From Dokdonella_A sp963758365 (GTDB lineage Bacteria > Pseudomonadota > Gammaproteobacteria > Xanthomonadales > Rhodanobacteraceae), in assembly GCA_963758365.1 (NCBI GenBank), contig CAVWVB010000001.1, positions 2,232,001 to 2,296,000 of the forward strand: a DNA stretch of 64,000 bases, in the 5' to 3' direction. The translations under genes and the position numbers were made by a program. Shown piece by piece: positions 27,365-35,755 of this stretch (position 1 is its first letter; each line of letters starts with the position of its first letter). The notes under the pieces were generated by a model. That model searched no databases. It was not told where the DNA came from and saw only the letters and a program-made list of their open reading frames with translations.

Positions 27365-27969
27365 CACGCAGCCTCCTTGCCGGGATCGACGCCGATCATG
27401 ATGTGGCTGTCGTCGACGAAGTAATAGGACGGAATGGCCATGTTCAATGGCGCCGGGACGCCATCGAAAACGCGCCCTGCGATGTCGTAGCGCGACTTGT
27501 GGCACGGACAGTAGAAGCCGCCCTTCCAGTCCGGATCGAACGGCTCCGGCTTGATCTCGCCGTAGAAGTCCGGGACGCACCCGAGATGCGTGCAGATGCC
27601 GATCATCACGAGCCACTCCGGCTTGATCGACCGCGTCTGGTTCTTCGCATAGTCGGGCTGCTGCGAGGTCTCGTCGCTGTTCGGATCCTTCAGATGCGAA
27701 TCCTCGCCAGCCAGCACAGCGAGCTGTGGCTTGGTCCGGTTGACGACGAAGACCGGCAGGCCGCGCCACGCGAACGTGACCTTCTGGCCCGGCTCGACCT
27801 TCGAGATATCCGCCAGCACGGGCGCACCGGCGGACTTGGCGGCCGCACTCGGTTCCCACGACTTGACGAAGGGGATCGCCGCGAGCACGACGCCCGCACC
27901 GCCGACGACCGAGGTCGTCGCGGTCAGGAATCGGCGGCGTCCCTTGTCCACCACAGCATCGTTTGCCAT
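27364..27969 (-). CDS. petA: Rieske iron-sulfur subunit of the bc1 complex
   Basis: A 201-residue protein with a twin-arginine-type N terminus (RRRFLTATTSVVGG) that doubles as the membrane anchor. The [2Fe-2S] ligands are Cys126-x-His128 in ICTHLGC and Cys154-x-x-His157 in YCPCHKS; Cys131 and Cys156 form the stabilising disulfide. It is the first gene of petABC and is translationally coupled to petB. The promoter should lie in the 390-base gap shared with the divergent protease gene. Confidence 0.97.
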   Translation of the reverse strand: MANDAVVDKGRRRFLTATTSVVGGAGVVLAAIPFVKSWEPSAAAKSAGAPVLADISKVEPGQKVTFAWRGLPVFVVNRTKPQLAVLAGEDSHLKDPNSDETSQQPDYAKNQTRSIKPEWLVMIGICTHLGCVPDFYGEIKPEPFDPDWKGGFYCPCHKSRYDIAGRVFDGVPAPLNMAIPSYYFVDDSHIMIGVDPGKEAA

Positions 27970-28359
27970 CAGTACTCCGCCGCAAACCCGAGAAGAAAAT
28001 TGCTGGAACCGCCGGATTTCACACCTGCGCAGGGATCGCGCGAATCGATCGATCTCCCGCGCCCTGAGCCATCACGTTGGGTCCGCGCGGCCGCCGCCGG
28101 CAAGCGGCGCTGTAACGTGGACGATCCGGACGTTCCCTCAAAATCGTGATAGTTTAACGAACGCCCCTGCACCGCACCAGCGGGCAATGACACGCGGACC
28201 ACGTTCGACCGTTCGGCGCAAAGGATCCGCGGCGCGGACGCCGTGGCGGTTGGCGAACGGCTGGCGTCGGTGCCATTTCCGTGATCCGTGCCGGGCCGAC
28301 GATTCGCCCTCGAGACCATCGCATTCACGCCCCGGTGCGGATAACGGCATCGAACCATC
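27970..28359. other. Intergenic region between divergent petABC and the DegS-type protease gene
   Basis: No gene is supported here; frames reading through are arginine-rich. The only AT-rich part is about 28138-28160. On the minus strand it holds TAAACT, a fair -10 candidate for petABC at about 185 bases from its start, without a clear -35. Confidence 0.4.
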
Positions 28360-29550
28360 ATGCGAACCAGCGCGCGCTACAAACTGTTCGTCTTCATCTT
28401 CCGCTGCAGCATCGCGGGCCTGGCCGCTGCGTTTCTGCTCAGCGTGTTCGCTCCCGCGCTGGTCGAGCGTCTGCGCGGCCCTTCCGGTGTCGCCCGGAAT
28501 CAGGCCGCCGCGATCGCAGGCGCGTCGCGCTCGGGTCCGATGTCCTACGCCGAGGCGGTCGCGCACGCTTCGCCTTCGGTCGTGAACATCTATGCGAACA
28601 AGATCACGACGGTACCCAGCCTGTACCGGATTCCCGACCCGCTCACCCAGCGCCTGCTCGGCTATGTGCGCGGCCCGAATGTCCAGCGCCGCGACCAGAG
28701 TCTCGGTTCCGGCGTGATCTTCAGCTCCGACGGCTACGTGCTGACCAACAATCACGTGATCAGCGGCGCAGACGATATCCAGGTGTTGCTCGATGACGGC
28801 CGGGTTTCGCAGGCGCAGGTGATCGGCAGCGATGTCGAGACCGACCTCGCGGTACTGAAGATCTCGGCCGACAACCTGCCGGTGATCGACGTCGCCGACG
28901 ATCCCAATGCCAATGTCGGCGACGTCGTGCTCGCGATCGGCAATCCGGTCGGCCTCGGCAAGACCGTCACCATGGGCATCGTCAGCGCAACCGGACGTCA
29001 GCTCAAGATGTCGGCATACGAGGATTTCATCCAGACCGACGCGGCGATCAACGCGGGAAATTCCGGTGGCGCTCTCGTCAACTCGCTCGGCGACCTGATC
29101 GGCATCAATACCGCGATCCTGCGCACGCCGACCGCCGATGGACGCGGCAGTTACGCACTGGGAACCGAAGGCATAGGCTTCGCGATTCCGGTCACGACCG
29201 CGAAGGCGGTGCTCGAACAGATCATCAAGCACGGACGCGTGATCCGCGGCTGGATTGGCGCCGACTACACGGACATTCCCGCCGCCAGCGGCGCGACCTC
29301 ACGACCGCAGGGTGTCGTAGTCCGACGCGTGGTTCCGGAAAGTCCGGCCGCGCAGGCGAATCTGCAGCCGGGCGACCTGCTGCTCAAACTCGACGGCAGC
29401 CTGATCTTCGACCAGATCGATTTGCGCAACCGCGAAGCCGCGCTCGCGCCGGGAACCAAGGTGCGCCTCGAAGGACTGCGCGGCAACGTGCCGTTCGCAG
29501 TCGACGTGACCCTGGTGCAACGGCCGGCACCGAGTACGACCGGGGCGTGA
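28360..29550 (+). CDS. DegS/HtrA-type membrane-anchored periplasmic serine protease
   Basis: A 396-residue protein with one N-terminal transmembrane helix (about residues 9-32), a trypsin-like domain with the triad His132 (TNNHVI), Asp162 (ETDLAVLK) and Ser235 (NAGNSGGALV), and a single PDZ domain at the C terminus (GVVVRRVVPESPAAQANLQPGDLLLKLDG). One PDZ plus an anchor is the DegS/AlgW layout rather than DegP. In relatives it cuts the anti-sigma factor that holds sigma-E when misfolded porins bind the PDZ. No rse gene is in this window, so that role is inferred by family. Confidence 0.92.
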   Translation: MRTSARYKLFVFIFRCSIAGLAAAFLLSVFAPALVERLRGPSGVARNQAAAIAGASRSGPMSYAEAVAHASPSVVNIYANKITTVPSLYRIPDPLTQRLLGYVRGPNVQRRDQSLGSGVIFSSDGYVLTNNHVISGADDIQVLLDDGRVSQAQVIGSDVETDLAVLKISADNLPVIDVADDPNANVGDVVLAIGNPVGLGKTVTMGIVSATGRQLKMSAYEDFIQTDAAINAGNSGGALVNSLGDLIGINTAILRTPTADGRGSYALGTEGIGFAIPVTTAKAVLEQIIKHGRVIRGWIGADYTDIPAASGATSRPQGVVVRRVVPESPAAQANLQPGDLLLKLDGSLIFDQIDLRNREAALAPGTKVRLEGLRGNVPFAVDVTLVQRPAPSTTGA

Positions 29551-29553
29551 AAT

Positions 29554-29657
29554 CCGGGAATCGTCGAACGGTTCCGCAGCGGCTCGACTCGCAGCGCTCG
29601 GTGCCCGGTCCGGTACCCGCCCCCGCACGCCACTGCATTCCGATTCCCGATTCCCGG
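29554..29657. repeat. Inverted pair of CCGGGAATCG repeats between convergent genes
   Basis: CCGGGAATCG at 29554-29563 recurs perfectly as its reverse complement at 29648-29657, with a second GATTCCC unit adjoining the right arm (29642-29648). The pair fills the gap between the convergent protease and transglycosylase genes. A second pair of the same kind occurs at 39437-39603. The arms and spacing recall REP doublets (REPIN/BIME), but only two pairs are in view. Confidence 0.5.
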
Positions 29658-29662
29658 CTTGA

Positions 29663-30790
29663 TCACATCGCCTTCTGGTAGCGATCGCGCAGGGTCGCCA
29701 CGCGCTGCACGTAGACCTGTGTCTCTTCATAGGGCGGCACCCCGCCGTACTTCACGACTGCGCCCGGACCCGCGTTGTACGCGGCCGTCGCAAGCCGAGC
29801 GTTGCCGTTGAAGTCCTTGAGCAACTGGGCGAGATAGCGGGCGCCTCCGCGGATGTTCTGTGCGGCATCGAATGCATCGGTCACGCCGAGGTCACCGGCC
29901 GTGTCCGGCATGAGCTGCATGAGGCCCTGGGCACCCTTGTTCGAGAGTGCCATCGGGTTGAATGCCGACTCCGCATGGATCACCGCGCGCAGCAGCGAGC
30001 CGTCGACGCCATAGTCGGCGGCCGCCGCGGCAATCTCGTTCCGATAGGCGTCGAGATTCAGCGCGGTACGGGCGAAGTCGATCGTCGAATGGATATCGCA
30101 GGCGACGCAGGTCGCTATATAGGTGAACAGCACCGCGAACGGCGATCCTCGCGGTTTGACATTGGTGTACTCGGTGATGCCGTCCTTGCGCTCGACCTTG
30201 TACACGGCGCCGCGCAGCGTGCGCGGCGCCCGCGTTTCCGCGACCGGCGTCGTCGCGGGAGGTGGCGGCGTCGCGGCGCGCGCGCTGTCGCGACGTGGCG
30301 GTGGTCGGTACGGTGCGGCAATGAACAATGGCGGACCGATCATCAGCGCATCGCTGGTCACGTACGCCTGCACGCTCGAGAAATCACGCGGCTGGACGAT
30401 CGCGGCGCTGCTCGCGACACCCGCCGCAGCACCCGTGAAATCGACGCGGACGATGTCCGGCGGAACGCTCGCGACGGCGGCCGCGACGGTCGAGAAGTCG
30501 GCCCTGGCCGGTTCGCGCACGTTCTCCTCGTAGACCCAGCCGTGCACGGGCCGGGACGCGGTCGCGGACGCCGCCGCGGCGGCCGGCCTGGATCTCGGAG
30601 CATCGGCAAACGTCGAAATCGCCTTGCAGTTGCGATAACCCAGCCTGGAACTCGTGTAGGCGATGCTGCCGTCGGCGGTGTCGCACTTGTAGAGCACGCT
30701 CGCGCCTGCGCCGCCCGCCGGGCCGAGCAGGCCGGCGGCGAGCAGGAAAGCGATGGCTGAATGCGGGCAGGAGCGCGACATGAATGCCAT
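29663..30790 (-). CDS. Lytic transglycosylase (SLT domain) with N-terminal DUF4124-like region
   Basis: A 375-residue exported protein. A signal peptide (to about residue 28, GAGA) precedes a DUF4124-like strand pair (VLYKCDTADGSIAYTS). A long Ala/Pro-rich middle contains a second such motif (GAVYKVERKDGITEYTN). The C-terminal 130 residues are an SLT domain: AVIHAESAFNPMALSNKGAQ with the catalytic Glu, GLMQLMPDTAGDLGV, and ATAAYNAGPGAVVKYGG. It should cut peptidoglycan glycan strands. The start at 30790 is preferred; Met at 30781 also fits. It is divergent from miaB and shares a palindrome-containing upstream region. Confidence 0.9.
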   Translation of the reverse strand: MAFMSRSCPHSAIAFLLAAGLLGPAGGAGASVLYKCDTADGSIAYTSSRLGYRNCKAISTFADAPRSRPAAAAASATASRPVHGWVYEENVREPARADFSTVAAAVASVPPDIVRVDFTGAAAGVASSAAIVQPRDFSSVQAYVTSDALMIGPPLFIAAPYRPPPRRDSARAATPPPPATTPVAETRAPRTLRGAVYKVERKDGITEYTNVKPRGSPFAVLFTYIATCVACDIHSTIDFARTALNLDAYRNEIAAAAADYGVDGSLLRAVIHAESAFNPMALSNKGAQGLMQLMPDTAGDLGVTDAFDAAQNIRGGARYLAQLLKDFNGNARLATAAYNAGPGAVVKYGGVPPYEETQVYVQRVATLRDRYQKAM

Positions 30791-30858
30791 TGAAACCTGT
30801 GGGAACCGGAAGTTTCCGCTACGCCGGTCACGCCACGCCCTGGCGTTGCGACGCAGCC

Positions 30859-30885
30859 TGACTCGCCACAGCCTGTGGCGAGTCA
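30859..30885. repeat. Perfect 27-base palindrome between transglycosylase gene and miaB
   Basis: TGACTCGCCACA and TGTGGCGAGTCA are perfect 12-base inverted arms around GCC. It lies 45 bases before the miaB start and 69 bases before the transglycosylase start. It could be a terminator stem (a T4 run follows four bases later on the plus strand at 30889-30892) or a regulator site over the -35 region of miaB. Confidence 0.75.
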
Positions 30886-30898
30886 CCGTTTTACCACG

Positions 30899-30904
30899 TA
30901 AACT
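30899..30904 (+). promoter_or_regulatory. Candidate -10 element of miaB
   Basis: TAAACT lies 25 bases before the miaB ATG, in the most AT-rich part of the gap. A -35 box would fall inside the palindrome at 30859-30885, but its sequence is not consensus-like. Confidence 0.3.
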
Positions 30905-30929
30905 GTTGGACTGACTAGGATTTCGGCGC

Positions 30930-32273
30930 ATGACCGGCAAGCTCTACATCAAGACCCACGGTTGCCAGATGAACGAGTACGACTCGGCCCGGATGGCCGA
31001 TGTGCTCAATGCGGCGCACGGCCTGGAACTGACCGCCATCGAGGCCGAAGCCGACGTGATCCTGGTCAACACCTGCTCGATCCGCGAAAGGGCCCAGGAA
31101 AAGGTCTTCAGCCAGCTCGGCCGCTGGAAGGAACTCAAACAGCAAGGAAGGGACGTCGTGATCGGGGTCGGCGGCTGCGTCGCAAGCCAGGAAGGCGACG
31201 CGATCGTCCGGCGCGCTCCATTCGTCGACCTCGTGTTCGGTCCGCAGACCCTGCATCGCCTGCCGGAATTGATCGAGGCGCGGCGCCGCACCGGCAAACC
31301 GCAGGTGGACATCTCGTTTCCCGAGATCGAGAAGTTCGATGCGTTGCCCGAGCCGCGCGCGGAAGGACCGACCGCGTTCGTGTCGATCATGGAAGGCTGT
31401 TCGAAGTACTGCTCGTTCTGCGTCGTCCCGTACACGCGTGGCGAGGAGATCAGCCGCCCCTTCGACGACGTCGTCGCCGAGATCGCGTCGCTCGCCGAAC
31501 AGGGGGTGCGTGAGGTAAACCTGCTCGGGCAGAACGTCAACGCCTACCGCGGACCGATGCACGATGGTTCGATCGCGGACCTCGGCCTGCTGATCCAGGC
31601 GGTCGCCCAGATCGACGGTATCGGTCGTATCCGTTTCACGACCTCGCACCCGCTCGAGTTTTCCGACTCGCTGATCGACGCCTACGCAAGCGTGCCGCAA
31701 CTCGCGAACTACCTGCACCTGCCGGTGCAGTCCGGATCGGACCGCATCCTTTCCGCGATGAAACGCGGTTACACCACGCTTGAGTTCAAGCAGAAACTGC
31801 GGCGCCTGCGTGCGGTGCGCCCCGGAATTTCGATTTCGTCGGACTTCATCGTCGGTTTCCCCGGCGAGACCGCCGCGGATTTCGACAAGACCATGGCCTT
31901 GATCGACGAAGTCGGTTTCGACCAGAGTTTCTCGTTCGTCTACTCGCGGCGCCCGGGCACTCCGGCCGCGAATCTCGTCGACGAGACGCCGGACGCGGTC
32001 AAGCACGAGCGTCTCGCGCGCCTGCAGGCCGCGATCAACGCGAATGCCAGCGCGATCAGCGAAAACATGGTCGGCAGCGTGCAGACCGTGCTTGTCGAAG
32101 GACCGAGTCGAAGGAGCGAGGCGGAGATGACCGGGCGTACCGAGAACATGCGCTACGTGAATTTTCCTGCCAGTGAACGCATTGCAGGCCATTTCGTCGA
32201 CGTGACCATTACCGCGGCGATGAGGAACTCCCTGCGCGGGCGCGCGGCCGCGCTCGCGGATCAGGTCGCCTGA
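30930..32273 (+). CDS. miaB: tRNA-2-methylthio-N6-dimethylallyladenosine synthase
   Basis: A 447-residue radical SAM methylthiotransferase that modifies i6A37 of tRNAs reading UNN codons. The N-terminal UPF0004 domain holds Cys12 (THGCQMN), Cys49 (NTCSIRE) and Cys83 (GGCVASQ) for one cluster; the radical SAM motif Cys157-x3-Cys161-x2-Cys164 (CSKYCSFC) holds the other. A C-terminal TRAM domain ends the protein (VEGPSRRSEAEMTGRTENM onward). Positions of all six cysteines match E. coli MiaB. PhoH, YbeY and CorC-like genes, often next to miaB, lie about 4.6 kb further on, separated by the ABC export operon. Confidence 0.97.
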   Translation: MTGKLYIKTHGCQMNEYDSARMADVLNAAHGLELTAIEAEADVILVNTCSIRERAQEKVFSQLGRWKELKQQGRDVVIGVGGCVASQEGDAIVRRAPFVDLVFGPQTLHRLPELIEARRRTGKPQVDISFPEIEKFDALPEPRAEGPTAFVSIMEGCSKYCSFCVVPYTRGEEISRPFDDVVAEIASLAEQGVREVNLLGQNVNAYRGPMHDGSIADLGLLIQAVAQIDGIGRIRFTTSHPLEFSDSLIDAYASVPQLANYLHLPVQSGSDRILSAMKRGYTTLEFKQKLRRLRAVRPGISISSDFIVGFPGETAADFDKTMALIDEVGFDQSFSFVYSRRPGTPAANLVDETPDAVKHERLARLQAAINANASAISENMVGSVQTVLVEGPSRRSEAEMTGRTENMRYVNFPASERIAGHFVDVTITAAMRNSLRGRAAALADQVA

Positions 32274-32707
32274 TCACCTGACCACGATCGCAGCGGCAGG
32301 CAGACGCCTCGCCGCCCGGCCCGCTGCATCCACACCCGATTCGACCGCGTATTGACGCGGTGAAACCTGCCCCGTCGGCAGGCGCAGGACCGCATCAGCG
32401 TGCACCGCGAGACTTTCCATCGACCCCATGCTTGCGGAAACGCCTGCGCACCGGCGCCGCCCATTCGGTTGCCGATGGCAGCCTGCTCCTCGCGAATCGC
32501 ATTGGCTCTACGGCGACCACGGGGCGGGCGCGCGACTCGTGCTGTACCGCTGCGCGAATGGCGAACCGTTCGCACGCAAGCGCGTGCGCGACGTCCCGGA
32601 TGCACAGGCACGCTCTGCGCCGTTCGGCGATGCGCGGGCGGCGACGAGCGACCGTCGCACCACGCTTCGCGAGATGATGGCGCGCGGCCGCATCGCGGCA
32701 GCGCGGA
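32274..32707. other. Gap between miaB and the ABC permease gene, with a possible gene remnant
   Basis: This 434-base region is not occupied by an intact gene. Most frames are unnatural. The one stretch with protein-like composition is listed separately as a possible remnant (32428-32763). This gap is also where the ABC operon sits between miaB and phoH, an arrangement that usually has these genes adjacent. Confidence 0.5.
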
Positions 32708-32763
32708 TCAGTCCAGACGCTTGCGGAAGCGCAGGATCGCGACCGCCATCATCACGACCGTGA
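32428..32763 (+). pseudogene. Possible remnant of a hypothetical-protein gene
   Basis: A 111-codon frame from ATG 32428 includes a stretch that reads like real protein (SHWLYGDHGAGARLVLYRCA and then NGEPFARKRVRDVPDAQAR) followed by arginine/alanine-rich sequence that runs into the opposite-strand 3' end of the permease gene. From memory it resembles the N-terminal part of a longer xanthomonad hypothetical protein with the phrase LVLYRC-NG-PFARK. I take it as a decayed 5' fragment; it could also be chance. Confidence 0.3.
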
Positions 32764-33817
32764 ACAGCGCGAGCGCGAATACGTCGATCCACAGTTCCAA
32801 CAGACCCGCCCCGCGCAGCATGACGCCGCGGATCAGGCGCAGGAAATGCGTCAGAGGCAGCAGCTCGGCGATCCACTGCACGATTCGCGGCATCCCCGCG
32901 AACGGGAACATGAAGCCCGACAGCAGGATCGAGGGCAGAAACACGAAGAACGTCATCTGCATCGCCTGGAACTGCGACTGCGCGCGCGTCGAGATCAGCA
33001 GACCCATGCTGAGATTGGCGAGGATGAGCAATCCGGCGGCGAGATAGACATCGAGCACGCTGCCGCGCACCGGCACCTCGAACAGCCATACACCGAGAGC
33101 GAGAATCACGGTCGTCTGCACGAAACCGATTCCGATGTAGGGCAGGACCTTGCCGATCATCAGTTCGGTGCTGGTCAGCGGCGTCGCAATCAGCAGTTCC
33201 ATGTTTCCACGCTCGCGTTCGCGCACGATCGCGACGCCGGTGAACAGCACCATGGTCATGGTCAGGATCACGCCGATCAGGCCCGGCACGATATTGATCG
33301 CCGAGCGCCGCTCCGGGTTGTAGAAGCCGACCACGCTGACCGGGGTCGTTGCGGGCGTGCTCGCTGCGGGCGCGCGCAATATCGGCGCGGAACTGTCCAG
33401 AGGTACCTGGGCAAGTTGCGCCGCGGCGCCCTGCACGGTCGTGTCGCTGCCATCGACCAGCACCTGCACCGCTTCGCGGCCGTCGATGCGGCGACGTTCG
33501 AAGTCTGCCGGTATGGCCACGCCGATGCTGATCTCGCCCCGGCGCAGCATCTCCATCAGCTCCTGCGGCGTCGTCGCGGCCGCGACCGGTTCGATCACCC
33601 CGGTCGCCAGCATGTCCATGACCAGCGCGCGCGAGCCCGAGGTGTTCGCCTGGTCGGCAATGCCCGCGGACAAACCGCGCAGATTCAGATTGATCGCATA
33701 GCCGAACAGGACCAGCTGCATGACCGGGATACCGACGATCATCGCCAGGGTGATGCGATCGCGCCTCATCTGGCGCAATTCCTTGAGCACGATCGCCCAC
33801 AGCCGGCGCCCGTTCAC
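32708..33817 (-). CDS. ABC-2 type transporter permease (YhhJ/YbhR-like)
   Basis: A 369-residue inner-membrane protein: one N-terminal helix (about residues 22-44), a large external domain, then five or six helices from about residue 175 to the end. VLFTGVAIVRERERGNMELLIATPLTSTELMIGKVLPYI and LSGFMFPFAGMPRIVQWIAELLPLTHFLRLIRGVMLRG are ABC-2 signatures. Its ATG overlaps the ATPase stop by four bases (ATGA). E. coli ybhFSR has two permease genes, but only one is seen here, so the pump may be a permease homodimer. Confidence 0.93.
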   Translation of the reverse strand: MNGRRLWAIVLKELRQMRRDRITLAMIVGIPVMQLVLFGYAINLNLRGLSAGIADQANTSGSRALVMDMLATGVIEPVAAATTPQELMEMLRRGEISIGVAIPADFERRRIDGREAVQVLVDGSDTTVQGAAAQLAQVPLDSSAPILRAPAASTPATTPVSVVGFYNPERRSAINIVPGLIGVILTMTMVLFTGVAIVRERERGNMELLIATPLTSTELMIGKVLPYIGIGFVQTTVILALGVWLFEVPVRGSVLDVYLAAGLLILANLSMGLLISTRAQSQFQAMQMTFFVFLPSILLSGFMFPFAGMPRIVQWIAELLPLTHFLRLIRGVMLRGAGLLELWIDVFALALFTVVMMAVAILRFRKRLD

Positions 33818-34788
33818 GCGGCGTCCTCGATGTCGCGCTCGCCGTTGTGGGTGACCGCGACGAACACGTCCTCGAGGTTCGGCGGCGATGCATCGATGCG
33901 GGCCGAGCGATCGCCCGCATCGAGTGCTTCCTGCATGCGCCGCGCAATGTCGGCGGAGCCGTGGGCGCGCACGGCGTCCGCAGTCAGCACGCGCAAGCTG
34001 TTGCCGACCTGGGCGACGCTGAGCACGCCGCGCACTGCGACGAGTGCGCGCTGCGCGCGGCGCGGATCCGCTGCCTCGACGACGAACGTGCGGCCCTCGA
34101 GCATTCCGGTCAGCTCGCGCGGCGTGCCATCGGCGACCAGCGCGCCACGGTCGAGGACTGCGAGGCGGTGGCAGCGCTCGGCCTCGTCCATCAGGTGCGT
34201 GGAGACCAGCAGGGTCGTGCCGACATCGGCGAGTTCGAACAGCTTCTCCCAGAAATCACGGCGCGACTCGGGATCGACCGCGCTGGTCGGCTCGTCGAGA
34301 AACAGCAGCTCGGGTTCGTGGACCACCGCGCCGGCCAGAGCGAGGCGCTGCTTCTGGCCGCCGCTCAGCGTGCCCGCGAGCTGCTTCTGGCGATCTGCGA
34401 AGTGATACTGATCGACGAGTTCGTCGACGCGCTGCCGCGTGCGCTTTTTCGGCAGGTCCTGTACCGCGGCGAGAAATTCGAGGTTTTCGCGCACGGTGAG
34501 ATCCTCGAACAGGGAAAACTTCTGCGTCATGTAGCCGATGCGCCTGCGCAGTTGCTCGGCCTGCGCGGGAATCGCGAGGCCCAGCACTTCGATCTCTCCG
34601 GCTGTCGGCGTCAGCAGCCCGCACAGCATGCGGATCGTGGTCGACTTGCCTGAGCCGTTGGGACCGAGGAAGCCGTAGACCTGACGCGCAGGCACACGAA
34701 GGTCGACACGATCCACCGCGACGAGATCGCCGAAGCGCTTGGTCAGGCCGCGCGCGCGGATCGCCAGCCCGGCCTCGTCGCTGTTCAT
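33814..34788 (-). CDS. ABC transporter ATP-binding protein (YbhF-type)
   Basis: A 324-residue ATPase with Walker A GPNGSGKST (about residue 43), the Q-loop MTQKFSLFEDLTVREN, signature LSGGQKQR, Walker B LLFLDEPTS and the H-loop STHLMDEAE. A C-terminal domain of about 90 residues ends with PNLEDVFVAVT, as in drug-export ABC-2 ATPases. It has one nucleotide-binding domain, whereas E. coli YbhF is a fusion of two. It overlaps the adaptor stop upstream and the permease start downstream by four bases each. Confidence 0.95.
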   Translation of the reverse strand: MNSDEAGLAIRARGLTKRFGDLVAVDRVDLRVPARQVYGFLGPNGSGKSTTIRMLCGLLTPTAGEIEVLGLAIPAQAEQLRRRIGYMTQKFSLFEDLTVRENLEFLAAVQDLPKKRTRQRVDELVDQYHFADRQKQLAGTLSGGQKQRLALAGAVVHEPELLFLDEPTSAVDPESRRDFWEKLFELADVGTTLLVSTHLMDEAERCHRLAVLDRGALVADGTPRELTGMLEGRTFVVEAADPRRAQRALVAVRGVLSVAQVGNSLRVLTADAVRAHGSADIARRMQEALDAGDRSARIDASPPNLEDVFVAVTHNGERDIEDAA

Positions 34789-35744
34789 GGTCCCGATCCA
34801 CCGAGTTCCACGTGCACCGGCAGACCGGCAGGCAGATCGGCCGCGTCCGCGCCCAGCGCGACTTCAGCGAGGTAGCTCAGGCGCGCCGCGTCGTCCCCGG
34901 CCAGCGCGTAGTAGGGCGTGAACGCCGGCTCGCTGCGGATCATGCGTATCGTGCCCGGATAAGCCTTTTCGCGACCGGCGATGCGCACGCCGACCGCGTC
35001 GCCGACATGTACGTTTGCACGCTGCTGCTCGGGCACGTAGATGCGCGCATACGGCGCATCACCCGCGAGCAGGATCGCCAGCGGCGCACCGACCGGCGCC
35101 TGGTCGCCGAGCCTGTACGGCAGGCGATCGACGCGACCCGCACGCGGAGCCACGACGTTGAGCTTGTCGAGCACGATCCTCTGCGCGCCGGCCAGCGCCA
35201 CGGCGGCCGCGACCGCCGCCCGACCCTGGGCGAGCTGTTCGCGGCGCGTGCCATGCAGCAGTTCGTCGAGCGCGGACTGCGCAGCGTGCACGGTGCCTTC
35301 GGCATTGCCCGCCGCCGCGCGTGCACGATCGAGATCGGCGGCGGCGACATAGCTCTTTCCCTGCAACGGAAGCAGGCGCTGATAATAGGCGCGCGCCTCG
35401 CGTGCCTGCGCCTGCGCGGCGGCGAGTTTCGCGCGCGCCTGCGCGATATCCTCGCGGCGCGGACCGGCCTCGAGTTCGGCCAGCGCTTCGCGTTGCTGCT
35501 GCGCCTGCGCTTCGGCGGCAAGGAGTTCCGACTGCGTATGCGCGGGCTCCAGTTGCAGCAGGGTCTGTCCGGCACTGACCTGCTCGCCCTCCCTCACCTC
35601 AATCGCGACGATGCGTTCGGCGGCCGGCGCGGGCAAGGTGATGCGATCGTACTCGAGCGTGCCGAGCGCCTGCGGCGGCGCTTTCGTGCAGGCTGCCGGC
35701 AAGGCCGTCAGAACGGACAACGCGATCACGAGTGGGCGGCTCAT
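34785..35744 (-). CDS. HlyD-type adaptor lipoprotein of the ABC-2 exporter
   Basis: A 319-residue membrane-fusion protein with a lipoprotein signal: ALPAACTKAP places the lipobox cysteine at residue 19. The barrel-sandwich half VEGEQVSAGQTLLQLEPA-like segment is followed by a long Ala/Gln-rich coiled coil (about 65-160), then KLNVVAPRAGRVDRLPYRLGDQAPVGAP and a beta-barrel domain. It resembles YbhG/YhiI. It should bridge the ABC permease to an outer-membrane channel, which is not encoded nearby. The stop overlaps the ATPase start by four bases. Confidence 0.92.
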   Translation of the reverse strand: MSRPLVIALSVLTALPAACTKAPPQALGTLEYDRITLPAPAAERIVAIEVREGEQVSAGQTLLQLEPAHTQSELLAAEAQAQQQREALAELEAGPRREDIAQARAKLAAAQAQAREARAYYQRLLPLQGKSYVAAADLDRARAAAGNAEGTVHAAQSALDELLHGTRREQLAQGRAAVAAAVALAGAQRIVLDKLNVVAPRAGRVDRLPYRLGDQAPVGAPLAILLAGDAPYARIYVPEQQRANVHVGDAVGVRIAGREKAYPGTIRMIRSEPAFTPYYALAGDDAARLSYLAEVALGADAADLPAGLPVHVELGGSGP

Positions 35745-35755
35745 GGCGCCTCCTT

